This document shows positions 29,495-37,978 of a DNA stretch of 64,000 nucleotides, piece by piece. The notes beneath the pieces are model-generated. The model had not been told where the DNA came from. It searched no databases and worked only from the letters and a program-made list of their open reading frames with translations. Both the position numbers and the translations under genes were made by a program. Source of the stretch: Moraxella pluranimalium (lineage in GTDB: Bacteria; Pseudomonadota; Gammaproteobacteria; Pseudomonadales; Moraxellaceae). Positions within the stretch are counted from its first letter, which is position 1. Every line of letters starts with the position of its first letter. Where the stretch lies: positions 1 to 64,000 of the forward strand of contig NZ_MUYU01000007.1 in NCBI RefSeq assembly GCF_002014825.1, written 5' to 3'.

Positions 29495-29659
29495 TTAGAT
29501 TTCGACCATTTCAAAGTCGGCTTTACCGACGCCACATTCTGGGCATAGCCAGTCTTCAGGGATGTCTTCCCAGCGAGTGCCAGGGGCTAGACCTTCTTCG
29601 GGACAGCCCAGCTCTTCGTCATAAATCCAACCGCAGACGATACATTGATATTTTTTCAT
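29495..29659 (-). CDS. rubA: Rubredoxin
   Basis: A 54-residue one-iron electron carrier. Both iron-binding loops are seen: CIVCG (residues 6-10) and CPECG (39-43), as are the typical IYDEELG and [11 protein letters not shown] segments. AAGGTGACC just upstream of the ATG provides the ribosome binding site. Rubredoxins pass electrons to alkane hydroxylases or to oxygen-detoxifying enzymes; no partner reductase is adjacent. Confidence 0.95.
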   Translation of the reverse strand: MKKYQCIVCGWIYDEELGCPEEGLAPGTRWEDIPEDWLCPECGVGKADFEMVEI

Positions 29660-29778
29660 AGGTCACCTTGTTGCCTTGATTGTGCTGATGGCGCACAATA
29701 TTGGGTAAAATTATCAGATGATTAGTTTACAGATGTATCGATTTTTTGCAAGTAAAATTTTGGGTTTGGACAATTAAT

Positions 29779-30321
29779 TTACTGATTAACTCTTATATTA
29801 ACCGAGCACAAACCGCTAAAGCAATTACCAGTTAAGATGAAATCATTAAATGGTTCTTGTTTATAAAACCCACCACGAGAGATACGACGAATAATATCCA
29901 CCCCATCAGCACCCAAAACTGCACGACCTAGCAAATAAGCATCTTTGACACTTTTTTGGCTTAGCTCAATACCGCTATCTGTATCTTCTGCTTGATACCA
30001 AGCAATAATGATTTCATTTTTACTATGCTCAAGTTGAGCACTTAGACTGCTATCACCAAGCTTGTATATTTTCTTGGGCTCACCTTTATTGTCGGTACTA
30101 TCAGAAACTTTTGCAGCTGTAAGACCTGCACTTTTTAGAATTTCTTGAGCATTATTCACACCAACTTTTTCAACAGGTTGGCTTAAGTCATCTTGATACC
30201 ATTCTGTGGATTTCTGTTCTGTCTGTTCGGTTTGTGCTTCGGTTTGCTGCTCAGGTTGCTCAGAATTACCACAACCAGCTAGAAGTGCTAACAATACCAT
30301 TGTTGGAAATAATTTACGCAT
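29779..30321 (-). CDS. Putative lipoprotein, unknown function
   Basis: A 180-residue product with a lipoprotein signal (VLLALLAGC), followed by a Gln/Glu/Thr-rich spacer (about 20-40) and a globular domain with the terminal motif NCFSGLCSVNIRVNQ, where two cysteines may form a disulfide. No family is recognised. It follows the transaldolase gene on the same strand, 47 bases downstream. Confidence 0.7.
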   Translation of the reverse strand: MRKLFPTMVLLALLAGCGNSEQPEQQTEAQTEQTEQKSTEWYQDDLSQPVEKVGVNNAQEILKSAGLTAAKVSDSTDNKGEPKKIYKLGDSSLSAQLEHSKNEIIIAWYQAEDTDSGIELSQKSVKDAYLLGRAVLGADGVDIIRRISRGGFYKQEPFNDFILTGNCFSGLCSVNIRVNQ

Positions 30322-30368
30322 AACATTCTCAATTTTGCAAACTTACGAAAGTATTAAGAAATTTATAT

Positions 30369-31283
30369 TTAAGCTTTTATTAATTGCTCGACCAATTTTT
30401 CACGAGCAGCGATAAAGCCATCAATACCTTTGATAAGCAGACTGTTTAGCGGATGTGACTCTTGAGCTTTTTCAAAGTCAGCTTGGCTAAGTGCTGCAGG
30501 CTTGGCGGTGATGTTATCAGCTGCGCTAAGCTGTCTTGGTACAGCCAGCTGACTGTTTGCCAACTCATCAAGTAGGGCGGGCGAAATGGTCAATAAATCA
30601 CAGCCTGCCAAGGCGATGATTTGCTCAATACTGCGAAAGCTTGCACCCATCACTTGGGTGTGATAGCCGTGCGATTTATAAAACTGATAAATCGACTTGA
30701 CCGAATTGACACCCATGTCATCACTGATGGCGATGTCTTGGCGATTTTCGTGAGCCTTTTGCCAATCGGTGATACGACCGACAAATGGTGAAATCAAAGT
30801 CACGCCCGCATCAGCACACGCACGGGCTTGGGTGTCGGTGAATAGCAGGGTGAGATTGCAGTGAATGCCTTGTTTTTCAAGCTGTTCGGCAGCTTTGATA
30901 CCTTGCCAAGTCGATGCGATTTTGATGAGTACTCGCTCTTTATCGACGCCAAGTTTGGCATAGCGTTCGATGTAGTCGTGCGCTTTGGCGATGGTCGCAT
31001 CAGTGTCAAATGATAGTCGTGCATCCACTTCGGTTGAGACTCGCCCTGCAATCAGCTGACTGATTTGATGACCGAGTGCCACCGTGAGTGTGTCGATGGC
31101 AGTATCTGTGTCCAAGCCTTTGATTTGACTTAATAATTCGTCATGCTCGCCACTAGCAAAGGCGGCGGTGATTAGGCTTGGGTTGGTGGTGGCATCAACA
31201 GGCTTTAGGCGTGCGATGGCGGTCAAATCACCAGTGTCAGCGACGATGGTGGTGAGCTGTGATAATTGTTCTAAGCTATTCAT
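30369..31283 (-). CDS. tal: Transaldolase
   Basis: Transaldolase transfers a dihydroxyacetone unit in the non-oxidative pentose phosphate pathway. The Schiff-base lysine region (VLIKIASTWQGIKAAEQL), the N-terminal DATTNPSLI and SPFVGRITDW mark it as the TalB type. Its 304 residues are slightly shorter than the E. coli enzyme's 317. ATG 31283 has TTTTTTATG upstream with little ribosome binding site. Confidence 0.96.
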   Translation of the reverse strand: MNSLEQLSQLTTIVADTGDLTAIARLKPVDATTNPSLITAAFASGEHDELLSQIKGLDTDTAIDTLTVALGHQISQLIAGRVSTEVDARLSFDTDATIAKAHDYIERYAKLGVDKERVLIKIASTWQGIKAAEQLEKQGIHCNLTLLFTDTQARACADAGVTLISPFVGRITDWQKAHENRQDIAISDDMGVNSVKSIYQFYKSHGYHTQVMGASFRSIEQIIALAGCDLLTISPALLDELANSQLAVPRQLSAADNITAKPAALSQADFEKAQESHPLNSLLIKGIDGFIAAREKLVEQLIKA

Positions 31284-31544
31284 AAAAAAATCTCAATGGT
31301 CTAAAAGGTGGGTTAAAAGTAGCACATTTGGACAATTTTCGCCACTGTTTTGATATTAATTTGGACAATCACCATCAGGCAAATCTGATACAAATCGGTC
31401 GGATAAATCTTGTGCCTTGACAATGAATGTCAGCGGTATTGGCTAAAACGATTATAAAAGAAAGTTTGTCAAAATCACTACACCAAAACATAAAAATCGT
31501 GTATCATTGGCATATTTATGTTGATTCAAAAAAAGGAAGCTGTA

Positions 31545-32654
31545 ATGAGCGAAACGCCAACCTTGCCGATTAATACAGACGAAATCAAAGGCTATCGCAA
31601 TCAAATTGATAGCATCGATGAACAAATCCAACAGCTTATCAATGAGCGTGCCAAAGTCGCCCAAAAAGTGGCGATTGCCAAAAAAAATCACGAAGACCAT
31701 CCGATTTTTTATCGTCCAGAGCGTGAAGCCCAAGTGCTAAAAGCGGTGATGGCTCGTAACGAAGGCCCATTGTCAGGCGAAAAAATGGCTCGCCTATTCC
31801 GTGAAATTATGTCGGTCTGCCTAGAGCTTGAAGCCCCACAAAAGGTGGCGTATCTTGGGCCTGTGGGGACATTTACTCATGCAGCAGCGCTTAAGCACTT
31901 TGGCAAAGCGGCGACCACAGTGTCGCTAGCGACCATCACCGATGTGTTTCGTGAAGTGGAATCAGGCAGTGCGTCTTATGGTGTTGTGCCTGTCGAGAAC
32001 TCATCAGAAGGCGTGGTCAATCATACGCTAGATGCGTTTCTTGGCTCAAGTTTAAAAATCATCGGCGAAGTTGAACTGCCGATTCATCATAATTTTTTGG
32101 TCGCCGAGCACACCAAAGTCAAAAATCTAAGCTGTATCTATGCACACCAACAAGCGTTGGCGCAGTGCCGTCATTGGCTTGATGTCAATTTCCCAAGCGT
32201 TGAGCGTGTGGCGGTATCAAGTAATGGCGAAGCGGCTCGCCGTATCCAAAACGAATGGCATTCAGCAGCCATCGCAGGTGATGTGGCAGTCGCTGAATAT
32301 GGTCTGCACAAGCTACACGAAAATATCGAAGATAACCCAGGTAATACCACCCGTTTCTTAATCATCGGTCGTGAAGACGTGGCGGCATCAGGTGCGGACA
32401 AGACATCGATTATGGTGTCAAGTCCTGATAAGGCAGGTGCATTGATTGAAATCCTTGAGCCGCTGCGTCGTCATGGCGTATCGATGACCAGTATCGAGAC
32501 TCGCCCAGAGCGTCCGAACAAATGGGCGTATGTGTTCTTTATTGATATGAATGGTCATATCAGTGATGACAATGTCGCCGCTGCCATCGAAGATATTCGC
32601 CCATTGGTCAAAGATTTGCGAGTGCTTGGCTCATACCCAAAAGCCGTCCTATAA
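31545..32654 (+). CDS. pheA: Chorismate mutase / prephenate dehydratase
   Basis: This bifunctional enzyme makes phenylpyruvate from chorismate in phenylalanine synthesis. An N-terminal AroQ chorismate mutase (about residues 10-95), the central dehydratase domain (VAYLGPVGTFTHAAA; GVVPVENSSEG; TTRFLIIG) and a C-terminal ACT domain with the feedback motif SIETRPERPNKWAYVFFID are visible. I chose ATG 31545 (369 residues) because AAGGA lies seven bases upstream; the open frame also contains ATG 31518. tyrA-aroA follows about 100 bases downstream. Confidence 0.96.
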   Translation: MSETPTLPINTDEIKGYRNQIDSIDEQIQQLINERAKVAQKVAIAKKNHEDHPIFYRPEREAQVLKAVMARNEGPLSGEKMARLFREIMSVCLELEAPQKVAYLGPVGTFTHAAALKHFGKAATTVSLATITDVFREVESGSASYGVVPVENSSEGVVNHTLDAFLGSSLKIIGEVELPIHHNFLVAEHTKVKNLSCIYAHQQALAQCRHWLDVNFPSVERVAVSSNGEAARRIQNEWHSAAIAGDVAVAEYGLHKLHENIEDNPGNTTRFLIIGREDVAASGADKTSIMVSSPDKAGALIEILEPLRRHGVSMTSIETRPERPNKWAYVFFIDMNGHISDDNVAAAIEDIRPLVKDLRVLGSYPKAVL

Positions 32655-32750
32655 TCTGCGTATGAATTGATGGTGATTTTTTTATATTTTATAAAGAATC
32701 ACTTGATATTTGTTTGACCATTATCATCAATCGAATGGAAAATATCACCA

Positions 32751-35054
32751 ATGGATGAGATGACAAAGCCGCTATTTGCCCATCTGTGCGTGATTGGCTT
32801 GGGGCTGATTGGTGCATCGCTGGTGCAAGCGGTGCATAATGCCAATCAGCGCCGTAGCACGCCACTGGTTGGCAAAATCACGGCGATGGATACCAATGCC
32901 GTCAGCATCAAAGACGCCATCAATGCAGGCGTGATTGCTGATGGTAGCACCGAGATTATCAAGGCTGTGCAGGGCGCTGATATCGTGGTGATTGCCGTGC
33001 CTGTCAAGGCAATGGCATCTGTGATGTCTGCACTCAAAGCTGCGATGGATGCAGGCGTGCTTGCCAAAGACTGCCTAATCAGTGATGTGGGTAGCACCAA
33101 AGAAAGCGTGGCAATGCTTGCTGATGAAATTTTTGGCGCACATCATCACTTTATCGGTGGGCATCCGATTGCCGGTGCCGAAAATTCAGGTTTTCATGCC
33201 CGAAATGGCGAGCTGTTTGTACAGCATAAGTTAATCCTATGTCCGACTGATAGCACGGATTTGGCACAACTTGCCAAACTGCGTCAGCTATGGCAGGGCG
33301 TGGGCGCAGATGTCATTGAGATGGATGCCAAGCGTCATGATGAGATTTTGGCTTATACCAGTCATCTGCCGCATTTGTTGGCGTTTAGCCTGACGCATCA
33401 GCTGGCAAGCCATGATGATAATTTGGATATTTTCCGCTATGCCGCAGGGGGCTTTCGTGACTTTAGTCGCATTGCTGCTAGCCACCCTGTGATGTGGCAT
33501 GATATTTTTATTGCCAATAAATCAGCACTACTGAACTCTTTGGATGAATTTCAACAGCATTTGAATGAATTTAAAGAAATTATCGAAACACAAAATTCAC
33601 AAAAACTACTTGATTGGCTGGCGACATCTCGCCATGCACGCCGTCATTTTGGGCATATGCTTGCCAAAAAATCCACACACAAACCCAATAGCATCATCAC
33701 AACCGATGCCATCAAGGACACGATTATGAGCCAAAGCTATCATATCCGCCCCCAAAACCACATTACAGGTACGATTACTGTACCGGGGGATAAATCCATT
33801 TCTCATCGCAGTATCATGTTTGGTTCGCTGGCTGATGGCGTGACCCATGTCAGTGGCTTTTTGCAAGGTGAAGATGCGCTTGCGACTTTGCAGGCATTTG
33901 CCGATATGGGTGTCAAAATCGAACGAGATGGCGATAAAGTCACCATTCATGGCGTGGGCATTGATGGCTTACAAGCGCCAAAAGAGCCGTTGTATATGGG
34001 TAACTCAGGCACGAGTATGCGCCTATTGGCAGGGATTTTATCCGCTCAACAATTTGATAGCGTAATGACCGGTGATGTCAGCCTATCCAAGCGACCGATG
34101 GAGCGTGTGGCAAAGCCGCTGCGTGAAATGGGCGCAGTCATCCAATCGACCGGCGAAAAAGGCACAGCGCCATTATCTATCACAGGTTCGCAGTCATTGA
34201 CCGCTATCGATTATACCTTGCCTGTAGCATCAGCGCAGATTAAGTCATGCTTGATTTTGGCGTCGCTTTGGGCAAATGGCACAACTACCATCCGTGAGCC
34301 TGAAGTCAGCCGTGACCACACTGAGCGTATGCTGAACGCCTTTGGCTATCCTGTGCATACCGATGGCAATGTCATCACGGTGACAGGCGGTGGCCGCTTG
34401 ACTGCCACAGACATCATCGTACCTGCCGATATCTCAAGTGCGGCGTTTTTTATGGTGCTGGGTGCAATCGGTGGTGGTGATGGCCTGACCATCCAAAAAG
34501 TCGGCATGAATCCGACTCGTACAGGCGTGATTGATATTCTAAAATTGATGGGTGCTGACATCACTGTCACCAATGAAACCATCGTCGGTGGCGAGCCTAT
34601 CGCCGACATCACTGTCAAGCCATCTGACCTAAAAGGCATCGACATCCCTGAGCATCTAGTGCCACTGGCGATTGATGAGTTTCCTGTGCTGTTCGTCGCT
34701 GCTAGCTGTGCCACAGGGACAACCAAGCTTACCGGCGCAAAAGAACTGCGAGTCAAAGAGTCAGACCGCATTGCGGTGATGGCAGATGGCTTGGCGACTT
34801 TGGGTGTAGAATCGACCGTGCTTGATGATGGTATCATCATTGTAGGGCGTGGCGTGGCAGGCGAGCGCAATGCCATCTTTGGCGGTGGTGTGATTGAATC
34901 GCATCATGACCATCGTATCGCCATGAGCTTTGCGGTGGCGTCAGCTCGTGCATCTGATGAGATTATCATTCAAGGCACGGAGACGGTCAATACCAGCTTC
35001 CCAAGCTTTGCCGAACTTGCCAATTCGGTCGGTCTAAGCATTGATGTAAAATAA
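32751..35054 (+). CDS. Prephenate dehydrogenase / 3-phosphoshikimate 1-carboxyvinyltransferase fusion
   Basis: Residues 1-310 are TyrA-type prephenate/arogenate dehydrogenase (GLGLIGASL, SDVGSTK, GGHPIAGAENSG). Residues 326-767 are AroA, EPSP synthase, starting near an internal ATG at 33726. The AroA half carries the four motifs of class II, glyphosate-insensitive enzymes: GDKS, SAQIK, RDHTE and NPTR. The same fusion is known from other Moraxellaceae and pseudomonads. It catalyses two non-consecutive steps of aromatic amino acid synthesis and follows pheA. Confidence 0.95.
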   Translation: MDEMTKPLFAHLCVIGLGLIGASLVQAVHNANQRRSTPLVGKITAMDTNAVSIKDAINAGVIADGSTEIIKAVQGADIVVIAVPVKAMASVMSALKAAMDAGVLAKDCLISDVGSTKESVAMLADEIFGAHHHFIGGHPIAGAENSGFHARNGELFVQHKLILCPTDSTDLAQLAKLRQLWQGVGADVIEMDAKRHDEILAYTSHLPHLLAFSLTHQLASHDDNLDIFRYAAGGFRDFSRIAASHPVMWHDIFIANKSALLNSLDEFQQHLNEFKEIIETQNSQKLLDWLATSRHARRHFGHMLAKKSTHKPNSIITTDAIKDTIMSQSYHIRPQNHITGTITVPGDKSISHRSIMFGSLADGVTHVSGFLQGEDALATLQAFADMGVKIERDGDKVTIHGVGIDGLQAPKEPLYMGNSGTSMRLLAGILSAQQFDSVMTGDVSLSKRPMERVAKPLREMGAVIQSTGEKGTAPLSITGSQSLTAIDYTLPVASAQIKSCLILASLWANGTTTIREPEVSRDHTERMLNAFGYPVHTDGNVITVTGGGRLTATDIIVPADISSAAFFMVLGAIGGGDGLTIQKVGMNPTRTGVIDILKLMGADITVTNETIVGGEPIADITVKPSDLKGIDIPEHLVPLAIDEFPVLFVAASCATGTTKLTGAKELRVKESDRIAVMADGLATLGVESTVLDDGIIIVGRGVAGERNAIFGGGVIESHHDHRIAMSFAVASARASDEIIIQGTETVNTSFPSFAELANSVGLSIDVK

Positions 35055-35105
35055 GCTGTATTTGATAGTTTAATTCATACATCTTAGTTGATGATTAACC
35101 AAAAA

Positions 35106-35147
35106 AGCCTTTCAATGCATCGCATCATTTGCCAAGCTTGAAAGGCT
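35106..35147. terminator. Hairpin between tyrA-aroA and rarD
   Basis: AGCCTTTCAA (35106-35115) pairs perfectly with TTGAAAGGCT (35138-35147) with a 22-base loop. A T-run follows only when read leftward. On the plus strand it abuts the rarD ribosome binding site, so it could also limit rarD expression. Confidence 0.45.
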
Positions 35148-35164
35148 AATAAGGAAAACCCATC

Positions 35165-36058
35165 GTGAATCAGCCAACCAAAACGGTCAAAACCACCACC
35201 CAAGGCATCATCACCGCTTTGGTGGCTTTTTTGTTATGGGGGAATTTTCCTTTATATTTCAAAGAGCTAAGTCATTATGATGCCATCGAAGTCATCGTAC
35301 ATCGGGTGGTGTGGACTTTTGTGCTATTGCTCGTCGTGCTGACGCTTAGCCATCGCACAGCGTGGCTTGGTGTGATTCGCCATCAACCCAAATGGCTTGG
35401 GATTACCTTTATTGCAGCACTGCTGATTGGCACAAACTGGCTGACCTATGTGTGGGCGGTGACACACGACCAAGTGCTTGAAGCTAGCCTTGGCTATTTT
35501 ATCAATCCGCTGATGGGTGTGGCGTTATCTTTAGTCTTTCTAAAAGAAAAACTGCGCCCACTACAAAAAATCGCTGTCTTACTTGCTACCATCGCCGTCG
35601 GCATACAGGTGGTGTGGCTTGGCGGTCTGCCATGGGTGAGCTTGCTGTTGGCATTGAGCTTTAGTGTCTATGGTATCATTCAGCGGCAGACGCCATTTGA
35701 TGCCATTGATGGCTTGTTTCTTGAGACGGCTTTGCTGTTACCACTGTGTCTGCTTTGGTTATCACAAGCAGGCGTGGCAAGCTCAAGCCTTGATTTGTGG
35801 CTATCGGCGGATATTTGGCTACTGATGCTATCAGGGCCGATTACGCTGATTCCGCTACTGTTGTACAACAAATCCACCAAGATGGTCAGCTTTACTTTGC
35901 TGAGTTTTATGGGGTATTTGACACCAAGCATCGTATTTTTGCTTGCGGTATTTTTGTACAAAGAGCCATTTAGCATCCAAAATATCGTCGTCTTTGGGCT
36001 GATTTGGTCGGCGCTTGCGATATTTAGTGCTGATTTATTGCAAAGAAAATCTAACTAA
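35165..36058 (+). CDS. rarD: RarD-type EamA transporter
   Basis: A 297-residue drug/metabolite transporter of the RarD subfamily, with about ten membrane helices and the diagnostic LLWGNFPLYFKEL and EVIVHRVVW segments near the N-terminus. GTG 35165 is preceded by AAGGAAA. Family members are called chloramphenicol-sensitive proteins, but the true substrate is unknown. Confidence 0.9.
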   Translation: MNQPTKTVKTTTQGIITALVAFLLWGNFPLYFKELSHYDAIEVIVHRVVWTFVLLLVVLTLSHRTAWLGVIRHQPKWLGITFIAALLIGTNWLTYVWAVTHDQVLEASLGYFINPLMGVALSLVFLKEKLRPLQKIAVLLATIAVGIQVVWLGGLPWVSLLLALSFSVYGIIQRQTPFDAIDGLFLETALLLPLCLLWLSQAGVASSSLDLWLSADIWLLMLSGPITLIPLLLYNKSTKMVSFTLLSFMGYLTPSIVFLLAVFLYKEPFSIQNIVVFGLIWSALAIFSADLLQRKSN

Positions 36059-36085
36059 TTACTAATTTTATCATTGGAAACCGTT

Positions 36086-36445
36086 ATGGGTGACATCGTC
36101 TTTATCCAAGGTCTTGAAGTGAATACGCTGATTGGCGTGTATTCGTGGGAGCGTGCGATTAAGCAGCAGCTGATTTTTGATGCCGAGATGGTCTGTGATA
36201 TGAGCCGTGCCATCATGGATGATGATGTGGCGCACGTGATTAATTACAAAACGGTCAGCGAAGACATCGAACGACTGTGCCATGAGATTCAGGCGGAGCT
36301 ACTTGAGACTTTGGCGGATAAGATTGCCGAGCATATCCTAAGCCATTATCCATGCAGTCAAATCACGCTCACCATCCACAAGCCCAATGCCATCAAGGCA
36401 GCCAAAAGTGTCGGCGTCAAAATCGTACGCAGGACAGCTGTATGA
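36086..36445 (+). CDS. folB: Dihydroneopterin aldolase
   Basis: FolB cleaves 7,8-dihydroneopterin to 6-hydroxymethyl-dihydropterin in folate synthesis. The motif GLEVNTLIGVYSWER, the VINYKTVSEDI region (catalytic Tyr and nearby Glu) and the conserved terminal lysine region (HKPNAIKAAKSVGVKI) are present in 119 residues. ATG 36086 is preferred over the upstream TTG 36074. Its stop overlaps the folK ATG as ATGA. Confidence 0.93.
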   Translation: MGDIVFIQGLEVNTLIGVYSWERAIKQQLIFDAEMVCDMSRAIMDDDVAHVINYKTVSEDIERLCHEIQAELLETLADKIAEHILSHYPCSQITLTIHKPNAIKAAKSVGVKIVRRTAV

Positions 36446-36864
36446 CAGATGGGCAAGTCGAACGCCTTGTGATTGCCTTAGGCAGTAACCATCAGGCGGA
36501 TACTGCTTTTGCCTGTGCTTTGCATAAGCTTAATGAGCTTGGTGAGATACAGTTATCGCAAGTGGTGATGGGGCGGGATTTCACAGGGCGTAGTCAGCGT
36601 GTCTATCACAATGCTTGTGCTTATATTGTACTGACAAAGTCAATGCAATATACAGACATAGAACAGCTACTTAAACAAATCGAGCGAGATTGTGGCCGCA
36701 ATCCTGCCAAAAAATGCGCCGAATATGATTATGAAGTGGCGATGGATTTGGATATTTTGGCGGTGTTCGCTGATGACAAGTGGCAGATGAATCCTGCACG
36801 CCTACCGCTAAAAAGCCATGATTTATCAGGTGTCAAAGAAGTGGCTGGGTTTTTGCTTGCTTGA
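36442..36864 (+). CDS. folK: Short divergent HPPK (FolK-like)
   Basis: This 140-residue product matches 6-hydroxymethyl-dihydropterin pyrophosphokinase at the N-terminal ALGSN, the middle QIERDCGRN and the metal-binding MDLDIL motif, and it overlaps folB by four bases, the enzyme of the preceding step. The usual C-terminal HPR...R-x-F-V-L segment is replaced by a short sequence, so the protein is about 20 residues shorter than usual. It may be a compact functional FolK, or another folK may exist elsewhere. Confidence 0.7.
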   Translation: MTDGQVERLVIALGSNHQADTAFACALHKLNELGEIQLSQVVMGRDFTGRSQRVYHNACAYIVLTKSMQYTDIEQLLKQIERDCGRNPAKKCAEYDYEVAMDLDILAVFADDKWQMNPARLPLKSHDLSGVKEVAGFLLA

Positions 36865-36899
36865 ATTTTAATTGTTTAAACTTAATAAGGTGTGGTTTG

Positions 36900-37544
36900 A
36901 TGTTTATCCCAAAGCCGTTTCGTCAATATGACATGGATGCCATCATTGAGCTGATTGGGGCTTATCCTTTGGCGACGGTGAGTTATGTGGCTGATGGCAC
37001 AGCTCAAGCTTGTCATGTGCCTGTACTTAGCGAGCACACTGATGGCGGCATTCGGCTATTTACCCATGTCGCTCGTGCCAATCCGATTTGGCAACACCTT
37101 GATACACCTTGGCTGCTGTCTTTCGTCGGGGCGAGTCACTACATCAGTGCCAATTGGTATCCGTCTAAGGCACTCACGCACAAAGAAGTGCCAACTTATA
37201 ACTACCAAGCGGTGCATATCCGTGCAATGCCAAGCATTGCAACAGGGGCGGATGCAATCCAAATTCTCGCCAAGACCACTGATTATTTTGAAAATCAGCT
37301 ACATACTATCAATTCAGAACACACGCCGTGGCGACTGACTGATGCACCAGATGAATTTATTCAGAAGATGTGCCAAGCGTTAGTGGCGATTGATTTGCAA
37401 GTCATTGATATTCAAGCATCATTTAAGCTAAGCCAAAATAAAGACGCCCAAAACAGGCAGGGCGTCATTGATGGATTATCACAGCTTAATACGCATGAAT
37501 CCGACATGATGGCAAAGCTTGTCGCCAAGTTTGCCAAAAGCTGA
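36900..37544 (+). CDS. PaiB-type FMN-binding protein
   Basis: The 214-residue protein belongs to the PaiB family (flavin-reductase-like split barrel, described as a negative transcriptional regulator in Bacillus). MFIPKPFRQYD at the start, FVGASHYISANWYPSK and VPTYNYQAVHIRA are family hallmarks. The start is ATG 36900, with AAGG about 11 bases upstream; the longer frame overlaps folK. Its role here is unknown. Confidence 0.85.
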   Translation: MFIPKPFRQYDMDAIIELIGAYPLATVSYVADGTAQACHVPVLSEHTDGGIRLFTHVARANPIWQHLDTPWLLSFVGASHYISANWYPSKALTHKEVPTYNYQAVHIRAMPSIATGADAIQILAKTTDYFENQLHTINSEHTPWRLTDAPDEFIQKMCQALVAIDLQVIDIQASFKLSQNKDAQNRQGVIDGLSQLNTHESDMMAKLVAKFAKS

Positions 37545-37552
37545 TACCAATA

Positions 37553-37936
37553 TTACCAAACTGTATTGGCAGGTTCATAATGTAGCACATCGGTGATGCG
37601 GTTATCGCCATCGACCAGCACGACATTGGGCTGGTGCTGTTTGGCTTTATCATCATCCATCATCACATAGTTCATGATGATGACGATATCGCCTGCTTGC
37701 ACCTTGCGGGCGGCAGCGCCGTTGAGACAGACGATACCGCTACCACGCTCGCCTGCGATGGTATAAGTTTCAAAGCGTTCGCCGTTGTTGTTATTGACGA
37801 TGGCAACTTTTTCATTCACCAAAATACCAGCAGCATCAAGTAAATCGACATCAATGGTGATGCTACCGACATAGTTAAGATTGGCTTCGGTGACGGTGGC
37901 TCGGTGGATTTTACCACCTAATAATGTGCGAATCAT
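37553..37936 (-). CDS. panD: Aspartate 1-decarboxylase
   Basis: PanD makes beta-alanine for pantothenate. It is produced as an inactive precursor that cleaves itself between Gly24 and Ser25 to form a pyruvoyl group; the YVGSITID site is intact here. The length of 127 residues is normal. GAGG precedes the ATG. It lies 42 bases after the ClpX-like gene on the same strand. PanC and PanB are not in the window. Confidence 0.96.
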   Translation of the reverse strand: MIRTLLGGKIHRATVTEANLNYVGSITIDVDLLDAAGILVNEKVAIVNNNNGERFETYTIAGERGSGIVCLNGAAARKVQAGDIVIIMNYVMMDDDKAKQHQPNVVLVDGDNRITDVLHYEPANTVW

Positions 37937-37978
37937 AATTGACCTCTTTTTATGATTATTGTAAATAATAGCTAATAA

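Noticed and set aside
34346-34876. 176-codon frame antisense to aroA
   Set aside because: No start context or recognisable domain; aroA coding on the other strand is certain.
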